Assembly (NCBI RefSeq): GCF_003332275.1
Contig: NZ_QOVA01000002.1
Coordinates: forward strand, 62,001-126,000
Origin: Edaphovirga cremea
GTDB lineage: Bacteria; Pseudomonadota; Gammaproteobacteria; Enterobacterales; Enterobacteriaceae
DNA: 64,000 bases
Reading direction: 5' to 3'
Shown in pieces: positions 45,574 to 53,862 of this stretch. The notes beneath the pieces were generated by a model. The model was given only the letters and a program-made list of their open reading frames with translations. It did no database searches and had not been told where the DNA came from. How positions within the stretch are numbered: position 1 is the first letter of the stretch; each line of letters begins with the position of its first letter. A program made the position numbers and the translations under genes.

Positions 45574-47449
45574 GATAACGAATTTTGTCTGCTGTTTTCT
45601 GCCCACATTTATCAGCCAATGGCTTGCAAATATCAATTAATTTAATTCCAAATATTAGATTCAATACGGTTATAATTACTAACACCAAAAATACCAGTGA
45701 CTTATTATCAAGGTTACCAAGGTCGCTGATGGAATCTGGGGTCGTGTAAATTAGACCGTAACCTAGAAAAAATACCCATAAAACTATGATTGAAACTAAA
45801 ACTATGCGATTAACATAAAGAGATATTTTTCCAATAACTCTATCCATTTTCTTAACTTGTGATTCAACTACTTTTTCCACCTCATCCAGCCTGCTCCCTA
45901 ACTCTTCTGTATAGATCTTTTTTGCTTTATCAAGAATTGTATTTACTGAACCAAACATATTGTCATCAGATGAAAACGCTTGATCCATCAACTGGTCTCT
46001 TGCTGCCATACTGTGAATCAATACATGATAATCATGTTCAGTTATTTTTCCCTTATCCTTGAGACGGTTTACTTCATTTATATAATCTGACCATAATGAA
46101 TCTGAAGGTAGGAGAGCTGAATAACAATTAGCAACCAATCTGTCTTTTGGTAGGTCAGCTGTTTTTTTGACAGACTTCATCCAAACCAATGATGTGAAGA
46201 CGTGGTCACCCATGCAAACCGATGCATTAGAGTGCCCATATTGCTCATTAAAAAACAAGGTTGACAACCTAGCTAACTGTGCATTTGTTGTTATGAAAAT
46301 TGCGATACACCTATCAAGGTAGTCTTGTCTTCTTCCTTGCCGTAGTTGGAAAATTGCTTGTAGACATGCTATATCGTGAGCGCGTGCTTTCTCGGATTGA
46401 TGTTCAAATACTCTGGTGAGTTTTTCAGATAGAGCCGTTTCATTCAACGAGTATGCTTCAATTATTTCGGGTTTCTCCTCAACAAATATCCCATTCTCAT
46501 TAAGCTTTTCTTCAAGCATGTTCATTATTATCAGCAAGTCAGAAGGTGTTATTGAATTTTGATTAATATAATCAAAAACATCACTTGGTTTATTTGGTCT
46601 TAGTCTTCCATATTGGTCAAGTTGGTTTAGTGCAGCGAAGAAAATACCATACAGTTCGTCAAAAGTGTTTCTAAAACAACGGGTTTTTACTCCCATATCG
46701 CTTAGCATTTCCATTAGCTCCTCACACGGAATGCATAGCTCTCGCTGAGAGAATCCCAGAATTCTTACTAGAAACTGAGTATCGAAATACACTACAACAT
46801 TTTTAAGTGGTTTATTCTGAATATCAGTGGTATTTTGTGAGTAATAAAATGTTTCTGTTAGCATGGAACCACGAACAAATGACAGAATTGATTCAAATGA
46901 ATCCTGGTCATATTTATTAGAATAAGCCACGAATTTTGAAACTAAAAATTTATTTTTATCAGAGTGTGAGGCCTTAATTTTCTCAGCTTCATTTAGGTTT
47001 ACAAAAAGTAATGGAGCTATGTCATATAAGACCTCAAAAAAATATGTTGAAGCGCTTTCCTCTTCAACCTCTAACTCATGATGCTCTTTACAGTAGTTTA
47101 CAAATTTTATAACTAGGCCATTGTATCGGCGCTGCTCAGCATCTCGAATGATAGAGAAGTTGGAGCTTTTAATACGCTCTCTTTGTATTTTATAAATTCC
47201 GTGCGGTTGTTTTTCCAATAGTTGGTACTTTGTAGTGGCTCTTTTTAACAAACTAAGTACTGCACCTGTCGGGATCTTAAACTCTGAGATTTCAATAAAT
47301 TTCTTCTTGAAATCATCAACAGAAAAAACGTCCTCGTTCATTTTATCCAGTGCTTCATGCACCAACGGGATATAGTTATCTAAAATGTCAGAGCCTTTTG
47401 TGTCCCAATTTACTCTAACGACTGCCATGTTTACAAGAAATCTATCCAT
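45557..47449 (-). CDS. Large PIN-like, membrane-anchored protein of unknown function
   Basis: A 630-aa protein. The N-terminal part (about 25-100) looks like a winged-helix region. The middle has a PIN-like order of acidic residues: Asp223 (VVVYFDTQFLVRIL), Glu265 (FDELYGIF), Asp359 (ARAHDIACLQAIF) and TTN at 387-389 (IFITTNAQLARL). A coiled-coil-prone stretch (about 505-545) leads to two membrane helices (about 549-568 and 585-604) and a short cytosolic tail. I know no named family with this layout. It is AT-rich cargo close to attR. A membrane-tethered RNase acting in phage defence is a plausible but unproven reading. Confidence 0.75.
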   Translation of the reverse strand: MDRFLVNMAVVRVNWDTKGSDILDNYIPLVHEALDKMNEDVFSVDDFKKKFIEISEFKIPTGAVLSLLKRATTKYQLLEKQPHGIYKIQRERIKSSNFSIIRDAEQRRYNGLVIKFVNYCKEHHELEVEEESASTYFFEVLYDIAPLLFVNLNEAEKIKASHSDKNKFLVSKFVAYSNKYDQDSFESILSFVRGSMLTETFYYSQNTTDIQNKPLKNVVVYFDTQFLVRILGFSQRELCIPCEELMEMLSDMGVKTRCFRNTFDELYGIFFAALNQLDQYGRLRPNKPSDVFDYINQNSITPSDLLIIMNMLEEKLNENGIFVEEKPEIIEAYSLNETALSEKLTRVFEHQSEKARAHDIACLQAIFQLRQGRRQDYLDRCIAIFITTNAQLARLSTLFFNEQYGHSNASVCMGDHVFTSLVWMKSVKKTADLPKDRLVANCYSALLPSDSLWSDYINEVNRLKDKGKITEHDYHVLIHSMAARDQLMDQAFSSDDNMFGSVNTILDKAKKIYTEELGSRLDEVEKVVESQVKKMDRVIGKISLYVNRIVLVSIIVLWVFFLGYGLIYTTPDSISDLGNLDNKSLVFLVLVIITVLNLIFGIKLIDICKPLADKCGQKTADKIRYLIDNT

Positions 47450-47735
47450 GTTTTATCTCACATTTGATGTATTTTATATTCGTTTGCTAAGAACACGTAG
47501 ATGCCAAGACCTCTACATTGCGTTAGCCTCCGCATTTTCATGGTTAGCTAAAAAACCAGAGCCACAATTAGTTTATCAAATAACGAAGCAACAGATGGTA
47601 GCATGACTAAACATAGCATTTTTTTCATTGGGTTGGATACCTATAAAGAGTTTGTGGTAGTCGTTTATGTATAAGACCATCGTGGAACTCACCTGTTCAT
47701 TTTGGCCGAGTATCACCCGTTAAAGTATAGGCATC

Positions 47736-47863
47736 TATACCCTTCATGCTTCAACTTGCTTTGGTGTTAGCTGCGTCCGTTCGCACCAGTTACATAGTTA
47801 TCTATGCTCCTGGTGACTCTCGGACTGGCTGCCTATAAACAACTCGAATTATTTTAGGTATAC
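47736..47863. repeat. 128-bp imperfect palindromic intergenic repeat
   Basis: It starts TATACCCTTCATGCTTCAAC and ends CTCGAATTATTTTAGGTATA, with an inner hairpin CATAG-TTAT-CTATG flanked by ACCAG/CTGGT. The ends and inner TTAGCTGCGT match the interspersed palindromic repeat that I know from Serratia, Yersinia and Photorhabdus intergenic regions. A shortened copy lies at 9357-9397. Confidence 0.65.
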
Positions 47864-48412
47864 ATATGCTGGTTGAATTTTAACCAACAAAAAACTCTCC
47901 CTTGGTTATACAGATCGCTAGCTGAATTTAAATAATTAAAACTATCAAAAGGAATAGGTTTTGCATGCACAGTCTTACCAGTAGTATTTTTTTCATTTAA
48001 TGAGTAGGTGTCTATGCCGCTAATATGCTTATAAAAAAGCTTGTTCGAGTAGTGCTCGGTGTTAAAATGTTGCCTTTTGCTATTTGGCTTCGCTTGTATT
48101 TAGACGACTGCACATCTTCAGCGGAGCTTAGGCATTTGTTTGTCACCCTACAATTGTGCAGCTGTATTCGGAATCTTCATTATTATTAAATTAATTTTGG
48201 TTTGCTTTAAAAGGGAATGATTATTAAGCCACGGTTACTTAATAATTCCTATTTCGTTTCATTCGTAAAAGCCTACGAAGGCTGAATTAACCAAGTATCA
48301 AAATCGGCGGTGAGGATCAGTATATTCATGGCTTTTAGTGTATCCCAAAGGATACGATTTGCAATCGTAGAGTCTATTTTTTATGCAGCAATTTCCATCA
48401 AAAAACTGTGTA
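47864..48412. other. AT-rich noncoding region near the right end of the island
   Basis: About 550 bp with no reading frame that looks real, low GC content and no strong repeats. It probably contains decayed cargo between the palindromic repeat and attR. Confidence 0.4.
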
Positions 48413-48430
48413 GGGGTCAGAAAGGGGGTC
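48413..48430. repeat. Integrase arm-type sites (right)
   Basis: GGGGTCA (48413-48419) and GGGGGTC (48424-48430) match the GGGTCAA-type sites upstream of the integrase and lie 58 bp before the attR core. Confidence 0.5.
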
Positions 48431-48487
48431 GGTAAAAAATTCACTATAATTTAAAATCAACCATTTCAATAAATTGTATTTATAGTA

Positions 48488-48509
48488 CGAGTCCGGCCTT
48501 CGCACCATA
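48488..48509. repeat. attR: right end of the leuX island
   Basis: The 22-bp stretch starting CGAGTCCGGCCTTC and ending GCACCATA repeats the 3' end of leuX (31237-31259) with a single G deleted. The distance between the two repeats is 17.25 kb. A bidirectional terminator follows at once, as would be expected downstream of leuX before insertion. Confidence 0.85.
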
Positions 48510-48513
48510 ATTA

Positions 48514-48545
48514 GGAAAAAAGACGCCCTAAGACGTCTTTTTTCC
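48514..48545. terminator. Bidirectional terminator beyond attR
   Basis: GGAAAAAAGACG (48514-48525) pairs perfectly with CGTCTTTTTTCC (48534-48545) around 8 nt. It could be the native leuX terminator displaced by the island, or belong to the second satellite remnant. Confidence 0.8.
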
Positions 48546-48590
48546 TTCAATTCAGGAAAATCATTTCCCAATATCCACATTGCGCCAATT

Positions 48591-48788
48591 TCAACTATGC
48601 AGTTCCTGAGAAACTTCCCCAGCATCAACCGGCATATCCAGCGTTCTATAAAGTAGATCAATCCGTTCCCACAACACATAAGTCAGTAGCTCTTTGGCTG
48701 AGTGATCTTCCACTTCGAGAATGGCATAAACCAGTGCACGGCAATGGTCGGTGATTTCACCGAGTGACAGCGGAGTATTGTCATACAT
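48591..48788 (-). CDS. Icd-like small protein, second copy (65 aa)
   Basis: The product (MYDNTPLSLGEITDHCRALVYAIL..HSAKELLTYVLWERIDLL) is a clear paralogue of the 58-aa protein at 39609-39785, with most hydrophobic positions kept. It is also preceded on the minus strand by a C4-like double hairpin. No primase, AlpA or regulator gene follows, so it is a survivor of a decayed second satellite outside attR. Confidence 0.6.
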   Translation of the reverse strand: MYDNTPLSLGEITDHCRALVYAILEVEDHSAKELLTYVLWERIDLLYRTLDMPVDAGEVSQELHS

Positions 48789-48917
48789 GATGCACCTCCG
48801 CACGACTGGTGGCAGAGAAGCTGGGAAAAGAGGTGAAGAGAAAGAGAACTGAAACAGAAGCAAGAATAGGCATATTGGCCTCCGGACTGAAACGGTGAAA
48901 AAGCTACCTTCAGACTG

Positions 48918-48960
48918 ATTTCCGGAACGCCAATTCCGACTACGATTTACCGTAGTGACT
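48918..48960 (-). ncRNA. C4/CI-like antisense RNA (copy 2, in satellite remnant)
   Basis: CTACG-CGTAG (plus 48940-48955) and CGGAA-TTCCG around the complement of TTGGCG (plus 48923-48938) repeat the two hairpins of 40045-40095. In the first hairpin a G-C pair of copy 1 is replaced by A-T here, a compensatory change, while the coding frame is not kept. This supports selection on RNA structure. Confidence 0.6.
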
Positions 48961-49549
48961 GGATTATATGGCACGTTGCTGTAACGAAACAGGGGATGAT
49001 TTAAGTTTCGATAAGAGATGCAATAGGGTGCTTAGATTTCATGTAATACCATGAAAATAATAGCATTACTAATGATGTGGCATGACTGGAGTATCGATTG
49101 TGTGAATACACTCTTTCAAGTTGATTACTCATTTTATCAAGAATTCTAACGACGCAACCACCTCGCAAGACCTACGGCTTAGAAGGCCGTTGGTCACGAC
49201 CTTACGCAGATAACCAAATAGTATGCATGTGAATTTAGATACTAACCGGCATAAATATAGCACCATATGGGTTTGGGCGGAAATAATCGGCTTGCGGTAC
49301 TATTTACAGCTTATAAGGCATTGAAATGGTGCTTTCCTCGGAGTTCACCTCCCCAGCATCCGAAGCAAAGGAAGCGTCGAAAGTTCATGCAGACTCACCC
49401 GCCAGACGGGAGCAGTGGTGATGATATGTATTTATTTCAATAATCTATAGCCTGATAGCGAGGGGGTACGTACATGTCTGGCGATGCGTTATCACGCTGA
49501 AAGTGTTGCTCCCTTTTGATTTACCTGCGTCCCCTCTCGATCTAAATCG
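48961..49549. other. Noncoding remnant of the second satellite
   Basis: No gene is seen in about 590 bp. A 17-nt match (GGCTTAGAAGGCCGTTG at 49176-49192, one mismatch to 41726-41742) shows that this is degraded satellite backbone. No further leuX 3'-end copy was found to the right. Confidence 0.45.
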
Positions 49550-49584
49550 CCAATGAAACGAAACAAAAACCATCGTTTCATTGG
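49550..49584 (-). terminator. 12-bp hairpin after the hydrolase gene
   Basis: CCAATGAAACGA (49550-49561) pairs perfectly with TCGTTTCATTGG (49573-49584). It begins 11 nt after the minus-strand stop. The U-run is absent, so the strength is uncertain. Confidence 0.5.
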
Positions 49585-49594
49585 CAGCATAGGC

Positions 49595-50836
49595 TTAGCG
49601 CCGTGTGTCTTGTAAAAAATCGGCAATCAACGATGCCAACTCTTGTGGCGCTTCAAGAGGTGGATGGTGTCCGACACCTGCCATGATTTCGAGGCGGGCA
49701 TCGGTAATAGCATCGACGATCTCCTGACTTAGTTCGAGCGGTGTTGCAATATCCTTGTCACCGCAGACAACAAGAGTGGGCGCCTTGATATCGGCCAGCA
49801 GGTTCCGGCAGTCCTGACGATTAAGTGTTGCGGCATCAAGTGCCAGGGTTATGCCGATACGATCGTGTGCCAGCATAATAGTTCGCTCCTCTGCCAGTAA
49901 TTCAGCGTTATCACTGAACCACTGCGGTGCGTTGACCAGGCGTTGAACATTTTCCAAAGCGGTAACCCGTTCTGCATCGTTGCCCTGCAACAGAGTATGC
50001 CGCAGAGCCTGCCAGTTCGGGATACGTTCCGCATATTCGGCGCGAGCGCTGCTGCCGACGATTATCAGACGCGAGATCAGTTCCGGGTGACGCGCAGCCA
50101 GACGCATTCCGACCATGCCTCCCTGACTGTGGCCGACAAATGTCACTGGCCCTAACGACAGTTCTTTTATCATCAAAGCCAGGTCAGCGGTGATGTTATC
50201 GAAGCTCCAGCCCTGTGGGTCAAACCCGCTTTCACTATGCCCTGGCATATCTAAAACAATGCAGCGGTAGTGTTTTTCCAACGCCGCAACCTGCGCCTCA
50301 AAAAAAGTACGATCAACAAATAACCCATGACTGAACATGACAACCGGGCCATTCCCTCTATCGGAAAAGGCATACTCAACGCCATTCAGACGAATGCGCT
50401 GTTTCTGCCAGCAGATGGATGGGTCAAATGCCCGTGACAAGGACGCTGAATCTTCAAAAATCTGGTAGCGTGCAATCAAACCGTCGCGAAGCGTGAAGAG
50501 GATGACAAAATCACCACTGAATGCGTTCCCGGTTGAGATCACGCTGTGCCGGAAATGACCGTGCACGACAACAGTATTGTCTGACGCGATGAGTTGCTCA
50601 ATAGTAAAGGTCTGTGGCTGGAAATTTTGAGGAAAAGATTCAAGCCATGTGCGTACTTGTGCACGCCCGGCCAGCAGGCCAACTGTCGACACATGTGTAC
50701 TGCCGTCGATATGCCAGATGACATCTTCAGTCATCAGCTCCAAGGCCGCGTCTATATTGCCAGTCGCAAATGCGGCGAAATAGTTTTCGACGAGTTCGGT
50801 AGGCGATAAGGCGGGGCGAGATATTCCAGGTTGCAT
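49595..50836 (-). CDS. SnoaL-like domain / alpha-beta hydrolase fusion
   Basis: A 413-aa protein. An N-terminal SnoaL/NTF2-like domain (about 10-130; ENYFAAFATGNIDAALELMTEDVIWHIDG) is fused to an alpha/beta hydrolase (about 150-410) with the nucleophile elbow VGHSQGGMVGMRLAA, an HG oxyanion region (FSHGLFVDRTFF), the acid CGDKDIATPL and a C-terminal His (GVGHHPPLEAPQEL). The substrate is unknown; ester or lactone hydrolysis is likely. The start at 50836 has GGAG 6 nt upstream. It is divergent from a LysR regulator. Confidence 0.88.
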   Translation of the reverse strand: MQPGISRPALSPTELVENYFAAFATGNIDAALELMTEDVIWHIDGSTHVSTVGLLAGRAQVRTWLESFPQNFQPQTFTIEQLIASDNTVVVHGHFRHSVISTGNAFSGDFVILFTLRDGLIARYQIFEDSASLSRAFDPSICWQKQRIRLNGVEYAFSDRGNGPVVMFSHGLFVDRTFFEAQVAALEKHYRCIVLDMPGHSESGFDPQGWSFDNITADLALMIKELSLGPVTFVGHSQGGMVGMRLAARHPELISRLIIVGSSARAEYAERIPNWQALRHTLLQGNDAERVTALENVQRLVNAPQWFSDNAELLAEERTIMLAHDRIGITLALDAATLNRQDCRNLLADIKAPTLVVCGDKDIATPLELSQEIVDAITDARLEIMAGVGHHPPLEAPQELASLIADFLQDTRR

Positions 50837-50967
50837 TGTCATCTCCGTAGTTCCTAAGTTAAAAAGAAAAAACTGCTTCTCTATATGGCAGTTATCTGTG
50901 TTTGTATTATTATTTGCTTTTTCTTTTTGCAAAACTACGGACAAAATCGGCAAGGGGCTTTCTAAAA

Positions 50968-51858
50968 ATGGAAAATATGGATTGGAATGATCTGCGTTTT
51001 TTTCTTGGCGTTGCCCGTACCACCAGTCTGAGTGGCGCATCGCAGACATTGCAGGTTAGCCCATCTACCGTTGCAAGACGGATTGCGGCGCTCGAAAACA
51101 GTCTCGGCACCCATCTTTTTGTGCGTCATGCCACCGGCTATTTTCTGACTGATCACGGGCGCGATGTGCTGCGTCAAGCCGAAGGGATCGAAGAGAGTAT
51201 GCTGTCACTGGCAAAGGGGGTGGCCGATCTGGATGCCAATGTCTCAGGTATTGTCAGACTGGCGACGGCAGAAACACTCGCAGTTCACCTGATCGTGCCT
51301 GCACTACCGCAGTTGATTGAGCGCTATCCAAAACTGCAGCTTGAGATCATTACCGGTGTTGGCATGGTCGATCTGCAGCGTTATGAGGCCGATCTCGCCC
51401 TGCGTTTAGTGCGCCCACAATATGGCAATCTGGTTATCCAGAAGCTCGGCACGATGGCTTCTGCCGTTTATGGCAATGCAGATTACTTGAGCCGACATCC
51501 GGCCACACCGGAAAACCCCCTAAGCGACAGAACTTTTATCATCTGGGATAAAGCCCATGCCCATTTACCCACTGCGCTCTGGCTGGAAAAACATCACTGT
51601 GACCGTAATCCTGCACTGGTCACCAGCAGTGTCTCCACACAGTACGCGGCCGCCAAAGCCGGTATCGGTTTGGCGCTGCTGCCATGCTTTGTGGCAGTCA
51701 ATGACCGAACACTGATTGAAGTGATTCCTGCCGACAAGGTTTTTTCAGAGGAACTCTGGCTGGTCACACATACAGACCTCAGAGCCTCTGCACGCATTCG
51801 TGCGGTCGTCACGTTTTTGCAGGATATTCTGGCAAAGGCGTCACCTTCTTTTTTATGA
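50968..51858 (+). CDS. LysR-family transcriptional regulator
   Basis: A 296-aa LysR regulator. The N-terminal winged helix-turn-helix (DWNDLRFFLGVARTTSLSGASQTLQVSPSTVARRIAALENSLGTHLFVR) is followed by the type 2 periplasmic-binding effector domain (VRLATAETLAVHLIVPALPQLIERYPKLQLEI). It is divergent from the SnoaL-hydrolase gene with 131 bp between starts, so it probably controls that gene. The effector is unknown. The start at 50968 is preferred; an ATG at 50977 is also possible. Confidence 0.9.
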   Translation: MENMDWNDLRFFLGVARTTSLSGASQTLQVSPSTVARRIAALENSLGTHLFVRHATGYFLTDHGRDVLRQAEGIEESMLSLAKGVADLDANVSGIVRLATAETLAVHLIVPALPQLIERYPKLQLEIITGVGMVDLQRYEADLALRLVRPQYGNLVIQKLGTMASAVYGNADYLSRHPATPENPLSDRTFIIWDKAHAHLPTALWLEKHHCDRNPALVTSSVSTQYAAAKAGIGLALLPCFVAVNDRTLIEVIPADKVFSEELWLVTHTDLRASARIRAVVTFLQDILAKASPSFL

Positions 51859-52009
51859 CAAAGGCGATCCCACTCCTCAATTAGACAACGCTTGTGGAGT
51901 ACCTGCATTTTTGTATCCATGGAAAAGAAGGGGGAGCCGTTGGCTAATGCTATGGTGATTGGCATGCTCACGGAGAACTATTTATTCAATTTATCGCTAG
52001 AAAATAAAC

Positions 52010-52028
52010 AGGTCGCACATGGCGACCT
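52010..52028. terminator. Terminator between the LysR gene and the lipoprotein gene
   Basis: AGGTCGC (52010-52016) pairs with GCGACCT (52022-52028), with ATTTTCTTT on the right and AAATAAAC on the left, so it can work in both directions. Confidence 0.6.
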
Positions 52029-52048
52029 ATTTTCTTTATCTGTGACGA

Positions 52049-52390
52049 CTAAATGCAACTTTTTATTACCCCAGTACTTAGATTAGTTCTGTACTGTAAT
52101 GTTCCCGCTTGTTCATAGAATTTTATGGAAGATCCAGAGGCAGTTGTCGTTATATCGGCAACTTCGATATTCTCCGCTGAAAAAACGGTAAAACCGTCAC
52201 CATATGGCTGGATATTAATTACCCCATAGCGAATGTTCATTTTTTGCCATCCGAAGAGTATGCACTCAGAAACAGCCTTTGCCGATTTTTGGGACTCAAA
52301 AGTCTGGTCAGGACCTCTCGTTCTGAGTTCACTAATCGAAGAGCATCCAGCCAGGCCAAGTAGTATCAGTACTAGAAGTGTTTTTTTCAT
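52049..52390 (-). CDS. Small lipoprotein of unknown function
   Basis: A 113-aa lipoprotein: MKKTLLVLILLGLAGCSS carries an LAGC lipobox with Cys16. The mature part is beta-rich (IRYGVINIQPYGDGFTVFSAENIEVADITTTASGSSIKFYE) and contains two further Cys. I do not recognise a named family. It lies near the T6SS cluster, but nothing ties it to secretion. Confidence 0.7.
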   Translation of the reverse strand: MKKTLLVLILLGLAGCSSISELRTRGPDQTFESQKSAKAVSECILFGWQKMNIRYGVINIQPYGDGFTVFSAENIEVADITTTASGSSIKFYEQAGTLQYRTNLSTGVIKSCI

Positions 52391-52459
52391 GATAATTATT
52401 TCCCGGAAAAATAAATGTTTGGTTTTAAATTCTGTTGGAGTCGTCAATATTGGTGATAA

Positions 52460-52873
52460 TCACTGATTTGCAAAATGTAATACTGTAAAGAAGAAAAATA
52501 TAAAACTTAAGGAAAGTATAAATGAAGATCTAATGATGGGAATGATAGAGTGTTTTCGTCGTTTTATTTCTGATAAATCATACAGACGTGCCTTTTGTGT
52601 GTCACCATCTAATTCAGTATTTATCACTTTTTTAATGTCGTTCTCTATTTTATTGAATGAACGTTTATCCTCTATTTTAGAATGGATCTGATATGTAAAG
52701 AAGATAAATGTTATAAAAAAAGCAAAATTTTGGATCCATATTTGCTCAACACCCCAGCAACCCAATGTTGCCAGAAATAGCCAAATGCTTTTCGTATTCA
52801 CCGACGATCTAAATTCATTGATTTGCTTTTCATAATTGCATATCATTTCTTTAACTTTTTCGTTACTATCCAT
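52460..52873 (-). CDS. Small membrane protein of unknown function
   Basis: About 137 aa: a charged N-terminal helix (EKVKEMICNYEKQINEFRSS), a pair of membrane helices (about 30-62, SIWLFLATLGCWGVEQIWIQNFAFFITFIFF), a charged loop and a C-terminal membrane helix (FILSLSFIFFFFTVLHF). The start could also be 52891. AT-rich. No family recognised. Confidence 0.55.
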   Translation of the reverse strand: MDSNEKVKEMICNYEKQINEFRSSVNTKSIWLFLATLGCWGVEQIWIQNFAFFITFIFFTYQIHSKIEDKRSFNKIENDIKKVINTELDGDTQKARLYDLSEIKRRKHSIIPIIRSSFILSLSFIFFFFTVLHFANQ

Positions 52874-53083
52874 TTGAATAAACCACTCCATTTCTCTAAT
52901 GTTCAAGATCAATGACTACTGTTAAATTCAACTGCGTTAGTATGGGAATTTTCTTGTCTGCTACGATAGTAGAGATAACTATCCACCCGCTCACTGAATT
53001 AAATTATTAAGCGGTTAACGACTGCACTAATGCTGAAGCATCGCGTAAGGCACTATCAGATATCTCTTACGAGCGATGACATT

Positions 53084-53266
53084 ATGATTAAAGCCATAAA
53101 ATCTATTTTACCAGACATTGCGGCAATGATTCTTACGGTTGTTTTTTCTATTTTATTTATTTATTTGTTTGGCCACTTGCCTGATGGTCAGGTGTTTGCC
53201 TCTTCGGTTTTCGGTGTGATTTTCTCTTTCTGGTTTAGCCATTACCTGGTAGATAAAATGAGATAA
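53084..53266 (+). CDS. Small two-helix membrane protein
   Basis: About 60 aa, nearly all hydrophobic: SILPDIAAMILTVVFSILFIYLFG and VFASSVFGVIFSFWFSHYLV, ending DKMR. The ribosome-binding site is weak; an in-frame start at 53030 would add 18 residues. No family recognised. Confidence 0.4.
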   Translation: MIKAIKSILPDIAAMILTVVFSILFIYLFGHLPDGQVFASSVFGVIFSFWFSHYLVDKMR

Positions 53267-53302
53267 TTACTCTGGCGTCTAAATAAGAATCTTCTTAGCA
53301 AG

Positions 53303-53327
53303 AAAAGGGGAAGAAATACTCTTCCCC
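53303..53327 (-). terminator. Terminator of hcp
   Basis: On the minus strand GGGGAAG pairs with CTTCCCC (plus 53307-53327) and is followed by TTTTC. It lies 17 nt past the hcp stop. Confidence 0.75.
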
Positions 53328-53343
53328 CAAGCGAGATCTATAA

Positions 53344-53862
53344 TCAGGCTTCGATCGGCGCACGCCAGTCGTCGGAACCTGAGGTTCCTGCGGTGGTATG
53401 TTCCCAGGTAATTTTACGGTATGCCAATGATACGCGAACTAACTGAGTGAACTCGGCCTTGGTTGAATCCTGGCAATGAGGCATTTTGCAATCAATATCG
53501 ATAATGGTGGCATCTTCCAATTTGGTGGTAAAGAAGTGCTCTTGTTTACCTTCAACAGAAGTACGATACCAATGCAACTCAGTTTTAGGCAGCATTTCAC
53601 CAGACGCTAATGCGTTATATAACAACGGAACTGCTTTATTCAGCGCGACTGTGAAACGGAAAGGTTTGTGAGCACGCTGACCTGAGGGTTGTCCTGATTG
53701 CGGATCCGTTGGAACAGTAACAATATGTTCAAATTCCTGCACCAGCATTTCATCTTCATGACCTTGCACAAAGATATTACCTACGGATTCAGACGTAAAT
53801 GCACCCGCGGTGATGTTGCCCTGCGTCTTTCCTGTGATCGAAATATAACATGGAGTTGGCAT
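53344..53862 (-). CDS. hcp: Type VI secretion tube protein Hcp
   Basis: A 172-aa Hcp-family protein whose hexameric rings stack into the inner T6SS tube and carry effectors. Family features are MPTPCYISITGKTQGNITAGAF, the EFEHIVTVPTDPQSGQPSGQRAHKPFRFTVALNKAVPLLYNALASGE loop and KITWEHTTAGTSGSDDWRAP at the C-terminus. AAGGAA lies 7 nt before the ATG. It is divergent from tssB across 645 bp and has its own terminator, so its dosage can be set apart from the sheath operon. Confidence 0.96.
   Translation of the reverse strand: MPTPCYISITGKTQGNITAGAFTSESVGNIFVQGHEDEMLVQEFEHIVTVPTDPQSGQPSGQRAHKPFRFTVALNKAVPLLYNALASGEMLPKTELHWYRTSVEGKQEHFFTTKLEDATIIDIDCKMPHCQDSTKAEFTQLVRVSLAYRKITWEHTTAGTSGSDDWRAPIEA

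Noticed and set aside
47385-47606. Plus-strand 73-codon frame
   Set aside because: It overlaps the start of the PIN-like gene on the other strand and lacks a start signal.
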